DNA from: Mariaggregatimicrobium sp964498785
GTDB taxonomy: Bacteria > Zhuqueibacterota > Zhuqueibacteria > Thermofontimicrobiales > Thiofontviventaceae
NCBI GenBank assembly: GCA_964498785.1
Contig: CAZCJL010000024.1
Span: 1 to 64,000, forward strand
Direction of reading: 5' to 3'
Length of the DNA stretch: 64,000 nt
Shown: positions 8,065 to 17,046 of the stretch, piece by piece
Position numbering within the stretch: position 1 is the first letter of the stretch
How the letters are laid out: each line of letters begins with the position of its first letter
The notes under the pieces: generated by a model
Databases searched by the model: none
What the model saw: only the letters and a program-made list of their open reading frames with translations
Told to the model about the DNA's origin: nothing
Program-made: the position numbers and the translations under genes

Positions 8065-9276
8065 ATGGAAAAACGCTCTAAACGTATCATAATTATTGTT
8101 ATTGAAATTTTCGTCCTTTTTCTTTTTACAGCAGTTATTTCTTATTTCCGGCTTGATTTACTTTTTCAAGACATGTTGTTTAAAAATGGCTTTTGGATTT
8201 ATGCGAAGCAACAACCATGGCAATTTCTCTATCATTACGGAACCATACCCGGAATTATATTAGCCTCTCTTGCATTGTTTTCTTTTATTTTTAGTTATAG
8301 TGTTAAAAATCTCGTCCGTTTCAGACGAATCGCATTATTCATTTTTTTAACGCTCATTATCGGTCCCGGATTAATTGTTAATGCAACATTTAAAGATCGA
8401 TGGGGACGGCCTCGACCGCGTAATGTTGAGCAATTTGGCGGCAAAATGGAGTTCCGAGAGATTTGGGAACCCGGAACGCCCGGAAGAGGCAAATCGTTTC
8501 CCTGTGGACACTGCTCCATGGGCTTTTACTTAATTGTTCTCTCCTATTTTTATTTAAACCGAAATCGAAAAATTGCGTATGCCATTACCGGATTTAGCTT
8601 AATTTATGGAACGCTCATCGGCATCTCGCGGATGACGCAGGGCGGTCATTTTGCATCTGACGTTGTCTGGGCTGGTGGATTTACGATTCTCACAGCCCAA
8701 CTGCTCTATTATGTAATTTTAAAAATGCCCAAAAATATTTCAGCTTCGCACGATCCGCAGACAGGCACACAGCAGACAAATAAGCGAAAAATTATCATTA
8801 CATCTGTTTTTGCCGTTGCAGCGACAGCGATATTAATCTATATTTATCTGTTTTCAAAACCGGTTTATAAAAAGTACAACCATCAGTTACCGGATAATCT
8901 TAATTTTTCTGTAATTCAGTTGAATATGCACAACGACGCCGGCAACATTTATCTGCAAATAGAGACTATTCAAAAGCCAATAACACTTTCCACCCAGATA
9001 AATGGTTTTGGTTTACCCAATCGTAAAATAAGAAGTCAATTTACCTATCAAATTACGGGAGACACATTAAAAATAAACTCCCAGCTCTCAATCAAAGGAA
9101 AATTTAATGAACTGGAAAGTGAATCCATTGTTACACTCAACGGAAACTATCCTCTCATCATCGCAATTGAAACCGACGATGGGAACATTTTTTATAAAAA
9201 TAATTTACAGAACCAAACTCATAAAATCACTCTTGACCTGAGAACTCCTGAAGGCAAGGTGTTACCGGACAAATAA
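8065..9276 (+). CDS. PAP2-family membrane phosphatase with C-terminal extension
   Basis: A 403-residue protein. The N-terminal part (about residues 1-230) has several membrane segments and the three PAP2/phosphatidic-acid-phosphatase motifs: KDRWGRPRP, PCGH (usually PSGH) and SRMTQGGHFASD. It probably dephosphorylates a lipid or isoprenoid pyrophosphate at the membrane. After a further membrane segment (about 247-270) comes a roughly 130-residue beta-rich domain with repeated NDAGNIYLQ / TDDGNIFYK-like turns, resembling DUF4097-type adhesin-like domains. ATG 8065 is preferred over an upstream TTG at 8014 because it begins the basic/hydrophobic signal-anchor, although no strong ribosome site is visible. 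The next gene follows 17 bases later. Confidence 0.75.
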   Translation: MEKRSKRIIIIVIEIFVLFLFTAVISYFRLDLLFQDMLFKNGFWIYAKQQPWQFLYHYGTIPGIILASLALFSFIFSYSVKNLVRFRRIALFIFLTLIIGPGLIVNATFKDRWGRPRPRNVEQFGGKMEFREIWEPGTPGRGKSFPCGHCSMGFYLIVLSYFYLNRNRKIAYAITGFSLIYGTLIGISRMTQGGHFASDVVWAGGFTILTAQLLYYVILKMPKNISASHDPQTGTQQTNKRKIIITSVFAVAATAILIYIYLFSKPVYKKYNHQLPDNLNFSVIQLNMHNDAGNIYLQIETIQKPITLSTQINGFGLPNRKIRSQFTYQITGDTLKINSQLSIKGKFNELESESIVTLNGNYPLIIAIETDDGNIFYKNNLQNQTHKITLDLRTPEGKVLPDK

Positions 9277-9293
9277 CAAAACAGGAGTAAACT

Positions 9294-10448
9294 ATGCATG
9301 AGACTCTGACAACCGAAGAATTGACAGCACTTGTTAAGACAGTTTTTTCTCTTAATCAAACAGATCATAAACTGGCTTTTTTGGTTGACGTGCCTGATGA
9401 TACCGCAAAAGATACAGATGTATGGCGCATCCGTCGTCAACTGACAATGGATTGGCACCAAAAATTAAAAAGCGTTAAAAATGATTTAAAACTGGATGAA
9501 GTTAATATCATCTTTTATCCAAATGTTCATAGCAACAATGCTGATTTACCAGAAACTGGCTATTTCTATCATGAAAACCTGGACAACATCTCCTCGAAGC
9601 GATTAAAACAAAAAGGATTGCCGGTACGGATAAAAGATATTATGACGACCCATCAGATCTTTTTTGCGCTGACACAACTTTCCGCCACAGCCCCGTTAAA
9701 ATTGCTCGCGCCTCAATACGGATTTCGGGCGGCAACAATGCCCGGATTTACAGAAGAAATGCTTCCTTCCCTAAAACTCGACTATGAAGAAATTAATGCC
9801 CGCATCAAAAAAATAAAGCAAATCCTGGATCCTGCAATCGGGATGGACATTGAATTTCAATTAGATACAGGAGACATTCATAAAATATATTTTGATTTAC
9901 GTTTCCGCACAGCGACTCCCAGCGGCGGCCGTTTTCCTGATCCGGGGAAAGCTGGCAATTTACCGGGCGGAGAATGTTACATCGTGCCTTATGAGGGAGA
10001 AAAAGACGAACAAAGCAAGTCCAACGGTACATTACCGGTTCAATTCGAGCATGAAATTGTCATCTACAAAATCGATCAAAATGTGGCCACTGATATCCTG
10101 TCATCGGGAAAATATTCAAACCTGGAATCGATTAAAATCAAACAAGAACCAGCTTACGCCAATATTGCGGAATTAGGATTCGGTATTTTGCGGTATTTTG
10201 GCATTAAACCCATCAATGAAGTCTTATTAGATGAAAAACTCGGGCTGCATATTGCTTTTGGCCGCAGCGATCACTTTGGCGGAGCAGTCGGAATAAAAAA
10301 TTTTACAAAGCCAGAAAACGTGATCCACATCGATCGGCTATACATCCCGGAAATCCAAAACCGAATTCAGGTGAATTATGTACATATTCTCGGAAACGAT
10401 GGTTCGCATGTAGAAATCATTAAAAATAATGATTATACAATATTTTGA
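9294..10448 (+). CDS. M29-aminopeptidase-like protein
   Basis: A 384-residue protein with an AGGAG ribosome site 7 bases before the ATG. The C-terminal half carries segments typical of the thermophilic metalloprotease (M29 aminopeptidase T) / NicX-like fold: NLPGGECYIVPYEG (about 223-236), NIAELGFG (about 293-300), LLDEKLGLHIAFG (about 316-328) and VIHIDRLY. The conserved Glu, Glu and His of these motifs are the expected metal ligands. The N-terminal 120 residues are poorly conserved. It could be a peptidase or a ring-cleaving relative; the substrate is unknown. It is co-directional with the PAP2 gene, 17 bases away. Confidence 0.6.
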   Translation: MHETLTTEELTALVKTVFSLNQTDHKLAFLVDVPDDTAKDTDVWRIRRQLTMDWHQKLKSVKNDLKLDEVNIIFYPNVHSNNADLPETGYFYHENLDNISSKRLKQKGLPVRIKDIMTTHQIFFALTQLSATAPLKLLAPQYGFRAATMPGFTEEMLPSLKLDYEEINARIKKIKQILDPAIGMDIEFQLDTGDIHKIYFDLRFRTATPSGGRFPDPGKAGNLPGGECYIVPYEGEKDEQSKSNGTLPVQFEHEIVIYKIDQNVATDILSSGKYSNLESIKIKQEPAYANIAELGFGILRYFGIKPINEVLLDEKLGLHIAFGRSDHFGGAVGIKNFTKPENVIHIDRLYIPEIQNRIQVNYVHILGNDGSHVEIIKNNDYTIF

Positions 10449-10547
10449 CGATTGAATTATTAGCAATATATTTAACTAATAATATTTTACTTATATGTTG
10501 TCTCAGATAATATTTATATAGCAAAGTCTATTTTAAGACAATAATTC

Positions 10548-10576
10548 TTGACATTCGATGTATTTTTTGTTATATT
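10548..10576 (+). promoter_or_regulatory. Sigma-70-type promoter of the Lrp/AsnC gene
   Basis: TTGACA (10548-10553), 17-base spacer, TATATT (10571-10576). An inverted repeat ATATTA (10572-10577) / TAATAT (10583-10588) overlaps the -10 box and the expected start site and could be an autoregulatory operator. Confidence 0.7.
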
Positions 10577-10604
10577 ATTAGGTAATATGAAAGGGGACAA
10601 CATT

Positions 10605-11075
10605 TTGGCAACTATAAAGTTAGATGAAATTGACAAGAAAATACTCAATATCCTTCAACAAAATGGCAGGATAACGAACGCACAACTAGCAAGTGAAGTT
10701 GGTCTTTCACCCCCTCCGATGCTTGAACGGGTAAAAAAACTTGAGAAAAACGGAATTATTCAAAAATATGTTGCTGTCCTGGATTATCAAAAAATTGACA
10801 AATCTACCATGGTTTTTGTCTCGCTATCGCTTGCGCGTCATCGTATAAAATCAATCGATCAGGTAAATCAGGAAATCTTAAAATTACCTGAAGTTTTAGA
10901 ATGCTATCATATTGCCGGCGAACAGGATTATCTTTTAAAAATCGTGGTAAAGGATGTTCAGGAATATGAGCAGTTCATTCTAAAAAAACTGGCTCAAATT
11001 TCTGCAATCAGCAAGATAAAAAGCTATGTTGTTCTCTCTACCGTTAAAAGTGATTCGAAAATATTAATTGAATAG
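10605..11075 (+). CDS. Lrp/AsnC-family transcriptional regulator
   Basis: A roughly 156-residue regulator: N-terminal winged helix-turn-helix (KLDEIDKKILNILQQNGR, then NAQLASEVGLSPPPMLERV) and a C-terminal RAM/AsnC ligand-binding domain (EVLECYHIAGEQDYLLKIVV). Members bind DNA as octamers and respond to amino acids. TTG 10605 is chosen as the start because AAGGGG lies 8 bases upstream and the -10 box ends at 10576; an ATG at 10587 is possible but would leave almost no leader. A longer frame reaching 10548 would begin inside the promoter. It sits before the branched-chain acyl-CoA island, so control by leucine or other branched amino acids is an attractive inference. Confidence 0.88.
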   Translation: MATIKLDEIDKKILNILQQNGRITNAQLASEVGLSPPPMLERVKKLEKNGIIQKYVAVLDYQKIDKSTMVFVSLSLARHRIKSIDQVNQEILKLPEVLECYHIAGEQDYLLKIVVKDVQEYEQFILKKLAQISAISKIKSYVVLSTVKSDSKILIE

Positions 11076-11334
11076 CGTATAATGGCAACGTCTTTCTCAC
11101 ACTCCTCTCAAAAAATGATCCGTACCGTTCCATTACTATTATTTGATCCGGGGCTCGATTCGAATATTAGAGACGATGGTTTCATTCGGTTATGTTTGCA
11201 CAATCATATAAGTGATAGTTGTTCCTATTTTTACATCAATTGATTTTCATCCTGGTTGATTCTCCATCATATAGAATGTAAAAAATATTTCTGTATGGAA
11301 TTCAAAATACAAATTTAATAAATGAGGGAGAATT

Positions 11335-11685
11335 ATGATAATCACAAAAAGAATGTTAATCGCTACAATTATTGGCCTTATCTTTGGTGTTATTTGCTGG
11401 AAATTAGCATCCTCCGACTCTCCGATGGCCTGGTACCTGGCCGTATCAATCATTTTAAGCAGAACAATTTTAGGTTTTGCAATTGGTATTAGCTCGTGGA
11501 AGATTAACTGGTGGTTGCATGGAATTTTACTGGGCTTGATATTCAGCTTGCCCGGCGCTTTTGCTGCATTAGGAAATCCGAATAACGTTGTTTTTATCTT
11601 TCTCGGTTACCTTGTAATGGGTATGATTTACGGTTTCTTGATTGAATTGATCACAACCTATTTATTTAAAGCAGGGCAATCTTAA
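11335..11685 (+). CDS. Small multi-pass membrane protein
   Basis: A 116-residue hydrophobic protein with about four membrane segments (around 7-25, 34-54, 62-80 and 86-108) and a GAGGGAG ribosome site 7 bases upstream of the ATG. The repeated GLIFG/GLIFS-type halves suggest an internal two-helix duplication. I do not recognise the family. It lies between the Lrp regulator and citrate synthase genes, each separated by more than 100 bases. Confidence 0.55.
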   Translation: MIITKRMLIATIIGLIFGVICWKLASSDSPMAWYLAVSIILSRTILGFAIGISSWKINWWLHGILLGLIFSLPGAFAALGNPNNVVFIFLGYLVMGMIYGFLIELITTYLFKAGQS

Positions 11686-11714
11686 TTTTTAATTATGTAT
11701 TGTAACGTGATCCA

Positions 11715-11754
11715 AACAGAGCGATTGACGATATAGCTCTGTTCAGGTCATAAT
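11715..11754 (+). promoter_or_regulatory. Hairpin and possible promoter before citrate synthase
   Basis: AACAGAGC (11715-11722) and GCTCTGTT (11736-11743) form an 8-bp stem. Overlapping it, TTGACG (11725-11730), an 18-base spacer and CATAAT (11749-11754) form a plausible sigma-70 promoter about 43 bases before the citrate synthase ATG. The hairpin could instead end transcription of the small membrane gene, although no T-run follows. Confidence 0.4.
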
Positions 11755-11796
11755 AAACCCCTTAACCCCTAACCATTTATTAATAGGAGTGAATCT

Positions 11797-13101
11797 ATGG
11801 CAACATTAAAAGAGAAGCTTTTTGAAAAAATTGAGGCATGGCGTCCAAGGACAACGAAACTTCTGAAAGAACACGGCGATGTAAAGGTCGGAGAAGTAAC
11901 GATCGCTCAGGTTATCGGTGGAATGCGCGGTGTAAAGTGCTTAACCACTGATATTTCCTACCTTGATCCGTATGAAGGTATTCGGTTCCGCGGCTATACT
12001 ATCCCGGAAACACTTGAAAAACTCCCCAAAGTTCCTGGTAGTGAGATGCCATACGTAGAGGGGTTCTTCCATCTTCTTTTAACTGGCGATATTCCCACTG
12101 AAAAAGAAGTGGCAGAGGTTTCAGCAGAATTTAAAAAACGACAGCATATTCCGGAGTATGTTAAAGATATGCTTAGAGCGATGCCACGGGATACGCACCC
12201 AATGACGATGTTTTCCGCTGCAATTGTTTCGATGCAAAGAGAATCCATTTTCGTTAAAAAATATAATGAAGGTATTAGCAAAATGGATTATTGGGATCCA
12301 ACATTTGAAGATGCAATGAATTTATTGGCCAAGCTTCCGGGAATCGCGGCCTATATTTATCGCATTAAATATCGTTCAGATGTGATCATTCCGGCAGACC
12401 CGGATCTTGATTTAGGCGGTAACTTTGCCCGCATGATGGGCATTGATAAACCTTACGATGATGTCGCCAGATTATACTTCATTCTTCATAGCGACCATGA
12501 AAGCGGCAATGTAAGCGCTCACACAGGCCATCTCGTTGCAAGTGCATTATCCGATGTTTACTATGCAATAAGCGCGATGATTAATGGTCTGGCCGGTCCG
12601 TTGCATGGCCTTGCGAATCAAGAAGTATTGCGCTGGATTCAAGGCGTTATGGATAAAATGGGAGGCAAAATCCCCACTGAAGAAGAAATGAAACAATTTG
12701 TATGGGACACCCTCAATTCTGGCCAGGTCGTACCAGGATTTGGTCATGCTGTGCTTCGTAAAACTGATCCCCGCTATGCGGCTCAACGCGATTTCTGCCT
12801 AAAACATCTACCAAATGATCCGATTTTTAAATATGTAGATGCGTTATATAAAGTTGTACCACCAATCCTTGAGAAACAAGGCAAGGCGAAAAATCCATGG
12901 CCAAATGTTGATGCTCAATCCGGTGTTATTCAATGGTATTATGGATTAACAGAATACGACTTTTATACCGTCCTGTTTGGCGTTGGCAGAGCGCTTGGCG
13001 TATGTGCCAACATCGTTTGGGATCGCGCTCTGGGCTATCCCATCGAACGACCGAAATCGTTAACAACTGCCATGCTTGAAGAAGTCGCCGGAATTAAATA
13101 A
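11797..13101 (+). CDS. gltA: Citrate (Si)-synthase, eukaryotic-like type
   Basis: A 434-residue enzyme that condenses oxaloacetate and acetyl-CoA to citrate in the cytoplasm. It resembles the mitochondrial-type (type I) citrate synthases rather than the usual NADH-regulated bacterial form: the N-terminus reads RGVKCLTTDISYLDPYEGIRFRGY, and the active-site segments are GLAGPLHGLANQEVL (His), VPGFGHAVLRKTDPRY (His) and NVDAQSG (Asp). This type is known from some Bacteroidota and Deltaproteobacteria. It has its own ribosome site (TAGGAG) and a strong terminator after it, so it is transcribed alone. It would consume acetyl-CoA produced by the adjacent acyl-CoA pathways. Confidence 0.95.
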   Translation: MATLKEKLFEKIEAWRPRTTKLLKEHGDVKVGEVTIAQVIGGMRGVKCLTTDISYLDPYEGIRFRGYTIPETLEKLPKVPGSEMPYVEGFFHLLLTGDIPTEKEVAEVSAEFKKRQHIPEYVKDMLRAMPRDTHPMTMFSAAIVSMQRESIFVKKYNEGISKMDYWDPTFEDAMNLLAKLPGIAAYIYRIKYRSDVIIPADPDLDLGGNFARMMGIDKPYDDVARLYFILHSDHESGNVSAHTGHLVASALSDVYYAISAMINGLAGPLHGLANQEVLRWIQGVMDKMGGKIPTEEEMKQFVWDTLNSGQVVPGFGHAVLRKTDPRYAAQRDFCLKHLPNDPIFKYVDALYKVVPPILEKQGKAKNPWPNVDAQSGVIQWYYGLTEYDFYTVLFGVGRALGVCANIVWDRALGYPIERPKSLTTAMLEEVAGIK

Positions 13102-13131
13102 TTTCTCGTTACGTTGATCAATGCAATTCAA

Positions 13132-13169
13132 TCCCTGGCACCCATAACAGGTGCCAGGGAAATTATTTT
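13132..13169 (+). terminator. Terminator after citrate synthase
   Basis: TCCCTGGCACC (13132-13142) pairs perfectly with GGTGCCAGGGA (13150-13160) around a 7-base loop, followed by a moderately T-rich stretch (AATTATTTT). Confidence 0.8.
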
Positions 13170-13273
13170 AATCAATCCAAATTCCAGAAAAATATTTTCT
13201 TGCCATTGATTTCCAATCAATTGCCTGGCGATTCAATTATTTTACATAAAAAGTTGCCCTGGGAGATAACTCT

Positions 13274-14941
13274 ATGTTTGAAAATACTTTTTTGAAATCT
13301 TTAAAAAATTTAAAAAATATCTGGGATGAACAGTATAAAAAAACAAACACATTAAATAAAAAATTTATGACCATCTCCAGTGAAGACGTTGCGCCATTGT
13401 ACACACCACTTGATATTGAAAAACTTGATTTTGAAAAGAACATCAATTTTCCCGGGGAATTTCCGTTCACACGCGGAGTATACAATTCAATGTACCGCAG
13501 TAGATTATGGACAATGCGTCAATTTTCCGGGATGGGGAACGCCAGTCAAACAAATGAACGGTATCATTATCTGTTAAAACACGGTCAAACGGGACTTTCC
13601 GTGGCATTCGATTTACCCACGCTAATGGGTTACGATTCCGATCATTGCAGGTCATTAGGAGAAGTCGGAAAATGCGGTGTTGCAGTCGACTCTTTAGATG
13701 ACATGGAAACTATCTTTTCCGGGATTTCATTGGATAAAATTTCAACATCTATGACCATTAATGCACCAGCGTCAATTCTGTTTGCAATGTATCTTGCAGT
13801 GGCAGAAAAACAAGATATCCCTTTCGAGCGTCTTACCGGAACGATTCAAAACGATATTCTGAAAGAATATATTGCTCAAAAGGAATGGATATATCCCCCA
13901 GAACCGTCGATGCGCCTCATCACAGACACAATGGAATTTTGTTGCAATCATGTTCCGAAATGGAATACCATCTCGATTTCCGGTTACCATATTCGCGAAG
14001 CTGGTTCAACAGCTTCCCAGGAATTGGCATTTACATTAGCCGATGGGTTTGCTTATGTAGAAGCAGGTATGAAAGCAGGACTTGCTGTCGATGATTTTGC
14101 CCCCCGATTATCCTTTTTCTTTAACTCGCATCTGGATTTTTTTGAAGAAATTGCAAAATTTCGTGCTGCCCGCAGAATCTGGGCACGCCGCATGAAAGAC
14201 AGGTATAATGCTAAAAAAAAATCATCATTGTTGCTCCGATTTCACACGCAAACCGCTGGTTGTAGCCTTACTGCACAACAGCCTGAAAATAATATCATCC
14301 GCACTGCTTTTGAAGCTCTTGCGGGTGTTTTGGGCGGAACCCAAAGCCTCCACACAAATTCCATGGATGAAACACTGGCGCTGCCCTCAGATTATGCGGC
14401 AAAAGTTGCTCTGCGAACACAGCAGCTTATCGCTTATGAAACCGGTGTTGCTAACACAATCGATCCTTTGGCAGGTTCGTATTTCATCGAATCGTTAACC
14501 AACAAACTCGAAAATGAGGCGGAAACATATTTTGATGAAATAGAAAAACGAGGCGGAGTACTAAAATGTATCGAAATCGGTTTTTTTCAAAAAGAAATCG
14601 CGAACGCTGCTTATCGCTACCAGCGTGAAATAGAAAAGAAAGATCGAATCATTGTTGGAATCAACGAATTTATTGAAGATGATAATGATATTAACATACC
14701 AATTTTACAAATAGATGAAAACATTGAGACTGAACAACAAAATCGACTAAAAAAACTGAAAGAAAATCGTGATAATGATAAAGTGCAGCGTTCGTTAAAC
14801 GAATTAAAACGAGGGGCTATCGAAAATAAAAATACAGTCCCTGCTATTTTAGATTGTGTGCGCTGCTATACAACAGAAGGAGAAATAGTAGACGTTTTGC
14901 GTGAGGTGTTCGGAGAATATCAGGAATCGCCTTTCTTTTAA
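13274..14941 (+). CDS. icmA: B12-dependent acyl-CoA mutase large subunit, isobutyryl-CoA type
   Basis: A 555-residue catalytic subunit of the methylmalonyl-CoA mutase family without its own B12 domain. It has MYRSRLWTMRQF (residues 73-84), GTIQND (189-194), ISISGYH (His239) and FHTQTAGCSLTAQQPENN. Aligned to the Propionibacterium enzyme, the residue equal to Tyr89 is Phe84 (RQF) and the one equal to Arg207 is Gln202 (YIAQKEW). Phe/Gln is the known signature of isobutyryl-CoA mutase; methylmalonyl-CoA mutase has Tyr/Arg. It therefore probably interconverts isobutyryl-CoA and n-butyryl-CoA. The GGGAG ribosome site supports the ATG. The B12 subunit gene follows after 35 bases. Automated annotation would call it methylmalonyl-CoA mutase. 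Confidence 0.8.
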   Translation: MFENTFLKSLKNLKNIWDEQYKKTNTLNKKFMTISSEDVAPLYTPLDIEKLDFEKNINFPGEFPFTRGVYNSMYRSRLWTMRQFSGMGNASQTNERYHYLLKHGQTGLSVAFDLPTLMGYDSDHCRSLGEVGKCGVAVDSLDDMETIFSGISLDKISTSMTINAPASILFAMYLAVAEKQDIPFERLTGTIQNDILKEYIAQKEWIYPPEPSMRLITDTMEFCCNHVPKWNTISISGYHIREAGSTASQELAFTLADGFAYVEAGMKAGLAVDDFAPRLSFFFNSHLDFFEEIAKFRAARRIWARRMKDRYNAKKKSSLLLRFHTQTAGCSLTAQQPENNIIRTAFEALAGVLGGTQSLHTNSMDETLALPSDYAAKVALRTQQLIAYETGVANTIDPLAGSYFIESLTNKLENEAETYFDEIEKRGGVLKCIEIGFFQKEIANAAYRYQREIEKKDRIIVGINEFIEDDNDINIPILQIDENIETEQQNRLKKLKENRDNDKVQRSLNELKRGAIENKNTVPAILDCVRCYTTEGEIVDVLREVFGEYQESPFF

Positions 14942-14976
14942 AAATTGCATTTGTTGCATTTTCAGGAGTTTAATAA

Positions 14977-15378
14977 ATGACTAAATTTCGAATTTTGCTT
15001 GCCAAACCCGGTTTGGATGGCCACGATCGGGGCATAAAAGTGATTGCAGCAGCGCTTAGAGATGCTGGCTTTGAAGTTATTTATACGGGCTTACGACAAA
15101 CACCGGCACAAATTGTAAATGCCGCCATACAGGAAGATGTGGATGCCATCGGAATGAGTATTTTGTCTGGTGCACACATGACACTCTTTCCTGCTGTTGC
15201 TAAATTACTCGAAGAAAATAATGCAGAAAATATTTTACTTTTCGGCGGAGGAATTATTCCTGACGAAGACATCAAAAAACTCCATTTAGCCGGTATCGAC
15301 AGATTATTCACTCCCGGCGCTTCTACCGATGAAATTAGTACATATCTGAATAAACGAATTTCTGAATATCAAAAATAA
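14977..15378 (+). CDS. icmB: Acyl-CoA mutase small subunit, B12-binding
   Basis: A 133-residue stand-alone cobalamin-binding domain of the mutase family: DGHDRG with the axial His16 (DxHxxG), SILSG (about 60-64) and the GGGIIP loop (about 90-95). It supplies adenosylcobalamin to the large subunit encoded immediately upstream; the two-subunit layout matches isobutyryl-CoA mutase and archaeal methylmalonyl-CoA mutase. A CAGGAG ribosome site precedes the ATG. The three genes 13274-16960 run in the same direction with gaps of about 30 bases and are probably one operon. Confidence 0.88.
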   Translation: MTKFRILLAKPGLDGHDRGIKVIAAALRDAGFEVIYTGLRQTPAQIVNAAIQEDVDAIGMSILSGAHMTLFPAVAKLLEENNAENILLFGGGIIPDEDIKKLHLAGIDRLFTPGASTDEISTYLNKRISEYQK

Positions 15379-15409
15379 CCGACTCCATAATCACAAAAGT
15401 GAGAAACCA

Positions 15410-16960
15410 ATGACCCTTCACTCTAAAATTGAACATTTACGAAAATTGCGTGAACAGGCACAACTGGGTGGCGGTGAAAAGCGCATTGCAATTCAGCACC
15501 AAAAAGGGAAGTTAACTGCTCGAGAACGAATTGAATTATTGCTTGATGAGAATAGTTTTGAAGAATTTGACATTTTTGTTCGTCATCGCTGTCATGATTT
15601 TGGTCTGGCTAAAGAAAGCTACCCGGGAGATGGAGTCGTTACCGGTTATGGTACAATAAACGGCCGGTTGGTATTTGTGTTTTCACAGGATTTCACTGTG
15701 TTTGGCGGCTCCCTATCTATCACATTTGCTGAAAAGATTTGTAAAATCATGGACATTGCCATGAAAGTCGGCGCCCCGGTAATCGGTATAAATGACTCCG
15801 GAGGAGCCCGAATCCAGGAAGGCGTGGATAGCCTGGGCGGTTATGCAGAAATATTTCTCCGAAATACGCTAGCATCAGGTGTTATCCCGCAAATCAGCGT
15901 TGTTCTTGGCCCTTGCGCTGGTGGCGCGGTCTACTCTCCGGCAATTACCGACTTTATTTTTATGGTGAAAGATACAAGCTATATGTTTGTAACCGGGCCT
16001 AATGTTGTAAAAACAGTCACCCATGAAGATGTTAGTTTTGAAGAATTAGGAGGCGCAGTTACGCACAGTACCAAAAGCGGGGTTTCGCATTTTGTATGCG
16101 ATAATGAGATTGAAAGTCTGAAATGCATCCGCAAATTACTGCAATATATACCCTTAAATAATGCAGAAGATCCGCCCTATCTTGAGCCCAAAGACCCAAT
16201 TGATCGTATTGATGAGGAGTTAAACAATATCATCCCGGATAGTTCCAGCAAACCTTATGATATAAAAGAGATTATTACCCGCATTGCGGATGATGGCGAT
16301 TTTTTCGAGGTACAATCAGAATGGGCAAAGAATATCGTCATTGGATTTGCACGATTAGGAGGCTATCCGGTCGGAATTATCGGAAATCAACCTGCGGTAT
16401 TAGCGGGCGTTTTAAATATTAACGCGTCTTGTAAGGGCGCTCGTTTCGTTCGATTTTGTGACTGCTTTAATATTCCGTTGGTCACTTTCGTCGATGTCCC
16501 GGGATTTTTACCGGGCACGAACCAGGAACATGGGGGAATAATTCGCCACGGCGCTAAATTGCTTTATGCGTATTGTGAAGCCACCGTACCAAAGCTTACT
16601 GTCATTACTCGAAAAGCCTACGGCGGAGCCTATGACGTGATGAGCAGCAAACATATTCGCGGAGACATAAATCTTGCCTGGCCTTCGGCAGAACTTGCAG
16701 TGATGGGGCCTAAAGGAGCCGTTGAAATTATATTTAAAAAAGAAATCACTAATGCAAAAAATCCTGAAAATGAACTTCAAAAAAAGCTTAAAAACTTTAT
16801 CGATGAATTTGCAAATCCATTCAAAGCAGCCGAACGAGGGTACCTTGACGATGTGATTGAACCCAAATATACCCGTCAAAAGCTGATTAAAGGATTACAA
16901 ATGTTAGAAACAAAAGTCGATTCAAATCCATCTAAAAAACATGGAAACATACCTCTTTAA
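15410..16960 (+). CDS. pccB: Acyl-CoA carboxylase carboxyltransferase subunit (propionyl-CoA type)
   Basis: A 516-residue carboxyltransferase of the PccB/MmdA family that transfers CO2 between biotin and an acyl-CoA. Visible landmarks are the N-terminal RERIELLLDENSFEEFD, GGARIQEGVDSLGGY, CAGGAVYSPA, VDVPGFLPG and KAYGGAYDVMSSKH. Asp409 in GGAYD corresponds to the Asp that favours propionyl-CoA over acetyl-CoA in characterised PccB proteins. The biotin carboxylase and carrier are not adjacent; two such pairs lie at 18892-20907 and 26591-28625 on the other strand. A sodium-pump methylmalonyl-CoA decarboxylase alpha subunit is an alternative, but no pump subunits are nearby. It is last in the operon with the mutase genes. 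Confidence 0.9.
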   Translation: MTLHSKIEHLRKLREQAQLGGGEKRIAIQHQKGKLTARERIELLLDENSFEEFDIFVRHRCHDFGLAKESYPGDGVVTGYGTINGRLVFVFSQDFTVFGGSLSITFAEKICKIMDIAMKVGAPVIGINDSGGARIQEGVDSLGGYAEIFLRNTLASGVIPQISVVLGPCAGGAVYSPAITDFIFMVKDTSYMFVTGPNVVKTVTHEDVSFEELGGAVTHSTKSGVSHFVCDNEIESLKCIRKLLQYIPLNNAEDPPYLEPKDPIDRIDEELNNIIPDSSSKPYDIKEIITRIADDGDFFEVQSEWAKNIVIGFARLGGYPVGIIGNQPAVLAGVLNINASCKGARFVRFCDCFNIPLVTFVDVPGFLPGTNQEHGGIIRHGAKLLYAYCEATVPKLTVITRKAYGGAYDVMSSKHIRGDINLAWPSAELAVMGPKGAVEIIFKKEITNAKNPENELQKKLKNFIDEFANPFKAAERGYLDDVIEPKYTRQKLIKGLQMLETKVDSNPSKKHGNIPL

Positions 16961-16972
16961 TCATGGATAAAA

Positions 16973-17015
16973 AAAATGTTTAATTATGAAACAATGTCTC
17001 ATGATTAAACATTTT
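16973..17015. terminator. Bidirectional terminator between convergent genes
   Basis: AAAATGTTTAAT-TATGA (16973 onward) pairs with TCAT-GATTAAACATTTT (ending 17015). The symmetrical A- and T-rich flanks suit termination of both the plus-strand carboxyltransferase operon and the minus-strand TPR gene. Confidence 0.65.
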
Positions 17016-17046
17016 GCAAAAATAATAAACCATTTTCTATCATTAT

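Noticed and set aside
13102..13273. Cobalamin riboswitch before the B12 mutase genes
   Set aside because: The 170-base gap holds only the citrate synthase terminator; there is no B12-box-like conserved core or long structured leader.
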